Origin: Sphaerisporangium flaviroseum
GTDB taxonomy: Bacteria > Actinomycetota > Actinomycetes > Streptosporangiales > Streptosporangiaceae
Length of the DNA: 64,000 bases
Assembly (NCBI RefSeq): GCF_039537005.1
Contig: NZ_BAAAZR010000039.1
Coordinates: 1 to 64,000 of the forward strand
Direction of reading: 5' to 3'
The translations under genes were made by a program, and so were the position numbers. Of the stretch, positions 58,987 to 64,000 are shown piece by piece. The first letter of the stretch is position 1. Each line of letters starts with the position of its first letter. The notes beneath the pieces were generated by a model. The model was not told where the DNA came from and did not search any database. It saw only the letters and a list, made by a program, of their open reading frames with translations.

Positions 58987-60339
58987 TCAGCGCCAGCCGG
59001 ACTCCTCCACACCTCCGGGGACGGGTGCGGAGGGGTCGTAGGGCTGCCGGGTGAACACGAAGGTGTTGACGTCGAGGTGGCTCACCGAGCCGTCGGCGCG
59101 GCGGACCAGGCGCATGGTCTCCCCGGCGTAGTAGCCGTCGAGGCCGAGCCAGGTGCCGTCGGCCTGCGCGGCGAACCGGGAGGAGCGGCCCGGCCCGCTG
59201 ATGGGGGTCAGGGACACGTCGTGCCCGGGCAGCAGGCGCAGCACGTAGGCGGCCGGCCCCCAGTACCAGGGTCCGGTGAGCTCCAGCAGGCCGGTGTCGA
59301 CGGGGGCGGGCGCCCACTCGCGGGGGATGGGCGGTTCGAGGGTGTCCATGATGTCCAGCAGGTCGGTGGCGACCGACGCGCGCAGGCCGGAGGTGGCGTT
59401 GGCCATGCACAGCACGCCGCTGCCGTCGGCGGGGTCGGCCCACACCACCGCGAGGAACCCCGGCATCGAACCGCCGTGCCCGGTCAGGCGCCGCCCTCGA
59501 TGGCGAGACAGCTGCAGGCCAAGACCGAAGCCGCCGCTCCAGGCGTCGCCGTCGTCGACGGTGGCGGGCTCGCGCATCTCGGCCAGCGTGGCCGGTCGCA
59601 GCACCTTCTCATCACCACAGGAGATGAACGCCGCCCACCGGGCCAGGTCGGTGGAGCTGGACCACAGCTGGCCGGCGGGGGCCATGGCCACCGCGTCGTG
59701 CTCGGGCTCGGGCAGCAGCACGTCGGCCCAGGGATGCACGGCGTACCCGCGGGCGTGCGGCTCGCGCGGCCGGGTGGTGGTGTCGCACATGCCGAGCGGC
59801 TGGAGGATCTCCTCCGTCACCGCTTCGGCCCAGCCGGTGCGGCGGTGCCGCGCGACCAGCTCGCCGAGCAGCGCGAAACCGAGGTTGGAGTAGTGGAACC
59901 TGCGGCCGGGGCGATGCCGGGCGGTCTGGGCGTCAAGGGCCCCGGTCAGGGCGTCGATCTCCACCCCTGGGGTGCGCTCCCACCAGGGGCCGGGCGGCTC
60001 GGCGGTGAGCCCCCCGGTGTGCGAGAGCAGCTGGGCGATGGTGACGTCCCCGACGGGGGTGGCCGAGACGTGCTTGCCCAGCGGGTCGTTCAGGTCGAGC
60101 AGGCCCTCGTCACGCAGCCGCATCACCAGCACGGCGACCATGGACTTGGTGATCGAGCCGATGCGGTACTGGGTGGCGGTGGTGGGGGCCGCGCCCTCGA
60201 CCGTGCCACGGGCGCCGAACCAGACCGGCCGCCCGTCGCGCAGGACCATCGCGACCAGCGAGGGCATCCGCGCCTCGGCCTGCTCGATCGCCACCCGGCG
60301 CAGAAGCGCGCGAGCCGTACCCTCCAGAACCGTCGCCAT
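58987..60339 (-). CDS. Serine hydrolase, beta-lactamase/PBP4-like family
   Basis: 450 aa from ATG 60339 with GGGAGGG 8 nt upstream; the open frame extends upstream but inside the opposite-strand RecD2 gene. Class C/PBP-like motifs: Ser62-x-x-Lys65 in GSITKSM, Tyr150 in HYSN and a HGG near residue 310 (TGHGGSMPGF). No signal peptide, so it is cytosolic. A C-terminal beta-rich domain (about 350-440) is as in many esterase-like members. Probably an esterase or D-aminopeptidase; true beta-lactamase action is not implied. Confidence 0.87.
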   Translation of the reverse strand: MATVLEGTARALLRRVAIEQAEARMPSLVAMVLRDGRPVWFGARGTVEGAAPTTATQYRIGSITKSMVAVLVMRLRDEGLLDLNDPLGKHVSATPVGDVTIAQLLSHTGGLTAEPPGPWWERTPGVEIDALTGALDAQTARHRPGRRFHYSNLGFALLGELVARHRRTGWAEAVTEEILQPLGMCDTTTRPREPHARGYAVHPWADVLLPEPEHDAVAMAPAGQLWSSSTDLARWAAFISCGDEKVLRPATLAEMREPATVDDGDAWSGGFGLGLQLSRHRGRRLTGHGGSMPGFLAVVWADPADGSGVLCMANATSGLRASVATDLLDIMDTLEPPIPREWAPAPVDTGLLELTGPWYWGPAAYVLRLLPGHDVSLTPISGPGRSSRFAAQADGTWLGLDGYYAGETMRLVRRADGSVSHLDVNTFVFTRQPYDPSAPVPGGVEESGWR

Positions 60340-60480
60340 CCGGCCGCCCTCCCCGTTTCGCCAAGCCGCTGCTGGAAACGCCTGCCACATTACCGGGGAT
60401 CTACCTAACAGCCGGGAGACAAGCCGGTGCGCCCGGCACGCCGCACCGCGCCCGGCCCGGGTTGGGGGAGAATACCCGCC

Positions 60481-62697
60481 ATGACCACGTCGGCGGAAGG
60501 ACGTCCCCCCGGCCTCGAGCTCGGCGCCGTGCTCGAGCGCATCACCTACGCCAACGAGGAGACCGGCTACACCATCGCCCGGGTGGCGGTGGAGCGAGGC
60601 GGCGCCGACCTGGTGACCGCGGTCGGCCCGCTGCTGGGCGCGCAGGTGGGGGAGACCCTTCGCCTGACGGGCCGCTGGAGCTCCCACCCCAAGTACGGCA
60701 AGCAGTTCGAGGTCTGGTCCTACACCACGGTCCTGCCTGCGACGGTGCAGGGCATCCAGCGTTACCTGGGGTCGGGGCTGGTCAAGGGCATCGGCCCGAA
60801 GATGGCCGAGCGCATCGTGGGCCATTTCGGGGTGCAGACGCTCGAGGTGATCGAGAGCGCGCCTGAGCGGCTGGTGGAGGTGCCCGGCCTCGGCCCCAAG
60901 CGCACCAAGATGATCGCCGCCGCCTGGGAGGAACAGAAGATCATCAAGGAAGTGATGATCTTCCTGCAGGGGGTCGGGGTGTCCACCTCGATCGCGGTGC
61001 GCATCTTCAAGCAGTACGGCGACGGCTCCATCACCGTGGTCAGAAACGAGCCCTACCGGCTGGCCGACGACGTGTGGGGCATCGGCTTCAAGACCGCCGA
61101 CACCATCGCCCAGGCGGTCGGCATCCCCCACGACAGTCCCGAACGCGTCAAGGCCGGCCTGCGCTACACCCTGTCCCAGGGCGCCGACGACGGCCACTGC
61201 TACCTTCCCGCGCCCAACCTGATCGGCGACGCGGTGAAGATCCTGGAGGTCGCGCCGGAGCTGGTGAGCAGCTGCCTGGAGGAGCTGGTCGCCGCCGAGG
61301 GCGTGATCCGCGAGGACGTCCCGGCCGGCGACGGCGTGGTGCCCGCGACCTACCTGGTGCCCTTCCACCGCGCCGAGCTGTCGCTGGCGGCGAGCCTGCG
61401 GCGCCTGCTCGACTCCGGGCACGACCGGCTGGCCGCCTTCGGCGGCGTCGACTGGACCGCCGCGCTCGGGTGGCTGCGCGGGCAGACCGGCGCCGACCTC
61501 GCCCCCGAGCAGTCCGAGGCGGTGCGGCTGGCGCTCACCTCCAAGGTCGCCGTGCTGACCGGCGGGCCCGGCTGCGGCAAGAGCTTCACCGTGCGCTCCA
61601 TCGTGGCCCTGGCTCGCGCCAAGAAGGCCAAGGTCGTCCTCGCCGCCCCCACCGGCCGGGCCGCCAAGCGGCTGTCGGAGCTGACCGGCCACGAGGCCAC
61701 CACCGTCCACCGGCTGCTGCAGCTACGCCCCGGCGGCGAGGCGACGTTCGACCGCGAGAACCCCCTGGACGCCGACCTGCTGGTGGTCGACGAGGCCTCC
61801 ATGCTCGACCTGCTGCTGGCGAACAAGCTGGTCAAGGCGGTCGCCGCCGGGGCGCACCTGCTGTTCGTGGGCGATGTCGACCAGCTGCCCTCGGTCGGTG
61901 CCGGAGAGGTGCTGCGCGACCTGCTCGCCGCCGACACCATCCCTCGGGTGCGGCTGACCCAGATCTTCCGCCAGGCCCAGCAGTCGGGGGTGGTCGTCAA
62001 CGCCCACCGCATCAACACCGGGCTGCATCCGGCGCTGGAGGGCATGGGCGACTTCTTCCTGTTCCCCTGCGAGGAGCCCGAGGAGATCGCCGCGCTGACC
62101 GTCGATGTGGTCGCGCGGCGCATCCCGCGCAGGTTCGGGCTGAACCCCCGCCGCGACGTGCAGGTGCTCGCCCCGATGCACCGCGGCGCCGCCGGCGCGG
62201 GAAACCTCAACACCGCCCTGCAGGAGGCGCTGACACCCGCACGGGAAGGCATGCCGGAGCGGCGGTACGGCGGCCGGGTGTTCCGGATCGGCGACAAGGT
62301 CACCCAGCTACGCAACAACTACGACAAGGGCGCCGCCGGGGTGTTCAATGGCACCGTCGGGGTGGTGACCGACCTGCGCCCGGAGGAAAGCAAACTGACC
62401 GTCCTCACCGACGAGGATGAGAGCGTCGAATACGCCTTCGACGAGCTGGATGAGCTGGCCCACGCCTACGCCGTTTCCATCCACCGTTCGCAGGGCAGCG
62501 AATATCCCGCCGTGGTGATCCCCCTGGCCACCAGCGCCTGGATGATGTTGCAGCGCAACCTTCTCTACACCGCCGTCACCCGCGCCAAGAAGCTGGTGGT
62601 GCTCGTCGGCTCCCGGCGCGCGCTCGCGCAGGCCGTACGGACACGCGGGGCGGGGCGCCGGCACACCAGCCTGACCCACCGGCTACGCCAGGACTGA
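60481..62697 (+). CDS. recD2: RecD2-like ATP-dependent DNA helicase
   Basis: 738 aa from ATG 60481 with GGGGGAG upstream. The N-terminal OB-like and tandem helix-hairpin-helix region (GIGPKMAERIVGHFG, VPGLGPKR) is typical of RecD2; then the SF1 helicase motifs: Walker A GGPGCGKSF (about 360), VVDEASMLD, GDVDQLPSVG and the C-terminal SIHRSQGSEYPAVVIPL, YTAVTRAKK. A 5'-3' helicase acting in DNA repair without RecBC. Single gene. Confidence 0.95.
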   Translation: MTTSAEGRPPGLELGAVLERITYANEETGYTIARVAVERGGADLVTAVGPLLGAQVGETLRLTGRWSSHPKYGKQFEVWSYTTVLPATVQGIQRYLGSGLVKGIGPKMAERIVGHFGVQTLEVIESAPERLVEVPGLGPKRTKMIAAAWEEQKIIKEVMIFLQGVGVSTSIAVRIFKQYGDGSITVVRNEPYRLADDVWGIGFKTADTIAQAVGIPHDSPERVKAGLRYTLSQGADDGHCYLPAPNLIGDAVKILEVAPELVSSCLEELVAAEGVIREDVPAGDGVVPATYLVPFHRAELSLAASLRRLLDSGHDRLAAFGGVDWTAALGWLRGQTGADLAPEQSEAVRLALTSKVAVLTGGPGCGKSFTVRSIVALARAKKAKVVLAAPTGRAAKRLSELTGHEATTVHRLLQLRPGGEATFDRENPLDADLLVVDEASMLDLLLANKLVKAVAAGAHLLFVGDVDQLPSVGAGEVLRDLLAADTIPRVRLTQIFRQAQQSGVVVNAHRINTGLHPALEGMGDFFLFPCEEPEEIAALTVDVVARRIPRRFGLNPRRDVQVLAPMHRGAAGAGNLNTALQEALTPAREGMPERRYGGRVFRIGDKVTQLRNNYDKGAAGVFNGTVGVVTDLRPEESKLTVLTDEDESVEYAFDELDELAHAYAVSIHRSQGSEYPAVVIPLATSAWMMLQRNLLYTAVTRAKKLVVLVGSRRALAQAVRTRGAGRRHTSLTHRLRQD

Positions 62698-62957
62698 GCC
62701 CCAGGTGTTTCCCCGGTGATATAGAAACGCTCCGTTTCGCATGCGTACACGATGGGTTACGTATCTGCACGCCTTTGACTGTGTCATCCCTGACAGTCTC
62801 ATTGGATGCTTGACGGCGCGCCGTTGCCGTTCCGTGCCCGCATTCCCGCAGCGAGGTGGCCGAAATGTAATCTAACTCCCCCAAAAGCGGTACGTTCAGG
62901 TTCGGATCCCTATTAAGGTTTTTTTCATAGCACTTTGCCGCCGTGGGGGAGAGGTCT

Positions 62958-64000
62958 GTGCCGGACATGCGTCAACGTCTGAGGACTCCGATCGCCGGCC
63001 TGGCCATGGTGATGACCGGTCTGCTCGCCGTGTCGTGCACAAGCGGCACCGGTCCCTCCTCGTCCGGCCCTGCCGGTGGCGGTGGCACCAGCGCGCCCGC
63101 GACACCCGCTCCCGAGATCAAGATCAGCCCGGTGAAGGGCGCGAGCAAGGTGCGCCCGGACAAGAGCGTCGTGGTCACCGCCAGCAACGGGGAGCTGCAG
63201 GAGGTCACCGTCCAGGGCGGGGGCAAGGTCCTTAAGGGCGAGTTCGACGCCGGCCGCACCAAGTGGATCTCCAAGGGCCCGCTGAAGCCCTCCAGCGACT
63301 ACACCGTCTCGGCCAAGGCCAGCGGCAGCGGAGGCCCAGCGGAGGTCACCAGCTCCTTCACCACACTCAAGCCCGCGCAGGAACTGCGCATCGCCGACGT
63401 CACGCCCAACCGCAAGGGTGAGACGGTGGGCGTCGGCATGCCGATCATGGTGACGTTCAACCAGGCGGTCGGCGACAAGAAGGCCGTGGAGGAGTCGCTG
63501 GAGGTCACCGCGGAAAAGCCGGTGACCGGCGCCTGGCGGTGGATCAACGACACCCTGGCCATCTACCGGCCCGCCAAGTACTGGCCCGCGCACCAGAAGG
63601 TCAAGTTCTCCGCCCGCCTGGAGGGCGTGCGCGCCGGCAAGAGCATGTACGGCGTCAAGAACTACGCCACCACGATGAAGATCGGCGCGGCCTGGATCAG
63701 CACCGTCAACACCCGCACCCACACCATGGTCGTCCGCAAGGACGGCAAGGTCGTGCAGAGGATGCCGATCAGCGCGGGCAAGGCCACCACGCGCGAGTAC
63801 ACCACCACCAACGGCGTCCACCTGACGATGGAGCGTGGCAACCCGGTCACCATGATCTCCCCCGGGAAGAAGAAGGGCGACCCCGGCTACTACAAGGAGA
63901 TCGTCAACCACGCCGTCCGCATCTCCAACAGCGGTGAGTACGTCCACGGCGCCCCTTGGTCGGTGGGCTCGCAGGGCCGCGCCAACGTCAGCCACGGCTG
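62958..64000 (+). CDS. L,D-transpeptidase lipoprotein (truncated by window end)
   Basis: Reads to the last base without stop (about 347 codons). GTG 62958 follows GGGGGAGAGG; ATG 62967 is an alternative. A signal peptide with a lipobox LAVSC (Cys27) makes it a membrane-anchored lipoprotein. Two Ig-like domains (about 45-145 and 145-250) precede the YkuD-type catalytic domain (from about 250), with HGAPWSVGSQGRANVSHG and the first bases of the catalytic Cys codon at the very end. Such enzymes make 3-3 cross-links in actinomycete peptidoglycan. 260 bp of AT-richer intergenic sequence precede it. Confidence 0.92.
   Translation, partial: MPDMRQRLRTPIAGLAMVMTGLLAVSCTSGTGPSSSGPAGGGGTSAPATPAPEIKISPVKGASKVRPDKSVVVTASNGELQEVTVQGGGKVLKGEFDAGRTKWISKGPLKPSSDYTVSAKASGSGGPAEVTSSFTTLKPAQELRIADVTPNRKGETVGVGMPIMVTFNQAVGDKKAVEESLEVTAEKPVTGAWRWINDTLAIYRPAKYWPAHQKVKFSARLEGVRAGKSMYGVKNYATTMKIGAAWISTVNTRTHTMVVRKDGKVVQRMPISAGKATTREYTTTNGVHLTMERGNPVTMISPGKKKGDPGYYKEIVNHAVRISNSGEYVHGAPWSVGSQGRANVSHG

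Noticed and set aside
1..64000. tRNA, rRNA, CRISPR arrays, insertion sequences, phage integrase or attachment sites
   Set aside because: Looked for cloverleaf-like ends, repeat-spacer periodicity, transposase and integrase motifs; none was found by eye. A tRNA search program could still find something missed.

Overview
The window is about 64 kb of high-GC DNA with GTG/TTG starts, strong GGAGG-type ribosome sites, many 1-4 bp stop/start overlaps and actinobacterial families (SARP/AfsR regulator, DUF2510, F420/Ddn-type reductase, actinomycete L,D-transpeptidase lipoprotein). It comes from a filamentous actinomycete; a Streptosporangiales-like host is my guess and is not proven by the sequence. 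No rRNA, tRNA, insertion sequence, CRISPR array or replication origin was seen.

Layout. (1) 1-3.3 kb: a secreted GH25 lysozyme with a seven-bladed propeller-like tail, then an AI-2E family permease. (2) 3.9-41.6 kb: one large biosynthetic gene cluster (BGC). Its regulatory arm (3.9-9.2 kb) holds an AfsR/SARP regulator, a LuxR-type regulator and a three-gene operon (short secreted peptide, unknown 112-aa protein, XRE regulator). The core runs rightward from 9.57 kb: AsnRS-like protein, methyltransferase, MccF/LD-carboxypeptidase-like protein, a small membrane protein plus HTTM-like membrane protein, an AlaRS-like protein with an FDX-ACB-like tail, PheRS alpha- and beta-like subunits, a thioesterase/TylF-methyltransferase fusion, a 3092-aa PKS-NRPS (AMP ligase-ACP-KS-AT-ACP-luciferase-like monooxygenase-C-A-PCP), MFS exporter, DCC thiol-redox protein, free PCP, cysteine type II thioesterase, EamA exporter, Asp/Glu racemase, a gingipain-like (C25-like) protein, an A-PCP-E NRPS, MbtH protein, a second LuxR-type regulator and a P450. 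(3) 41.6-64 kb: ordinary accessory and housekeeping genes: GNATs, LysR/MFS pair, a PEP-utilising enzyme with two small regulators and a phosphatase, a hydrolase/caspase-like/unknown operon, a MerR regulator, methyltransferase, serine hydrolase, RecD2 helicase and, cut by the window end, an L,D-transpeptidase lipoprotein.

How the cluster may work (inference). The ligase module loads an acyl starter, the KS-AT pair adds one probably malonyl-derived unit that is not reduced (no KR), the luciferase-like domain oxidises the bound chain, and C-A-PCP adds an amino acid. The separate A-PCP-E enzyme and the free PCP supply further residues, one of them D-configured. No enzyme has a C-terminal thioesterase, so release must use the separate thioesterases (one with Cys in place of Ser), a condensation step in trans, or an aaRS-like ligase. 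The unusual part is four class II aminoacyl-tRNA-synthetase paralogues beside an MccF-type protein whose nucleophilic Ser has become Ala. This points either to an aminoacyl-adenylate-like product that targets a synthetase, with decoy or resistant copies as immunity, or to aminoacyl-adenylate/tRNA-dependent assembly steps.
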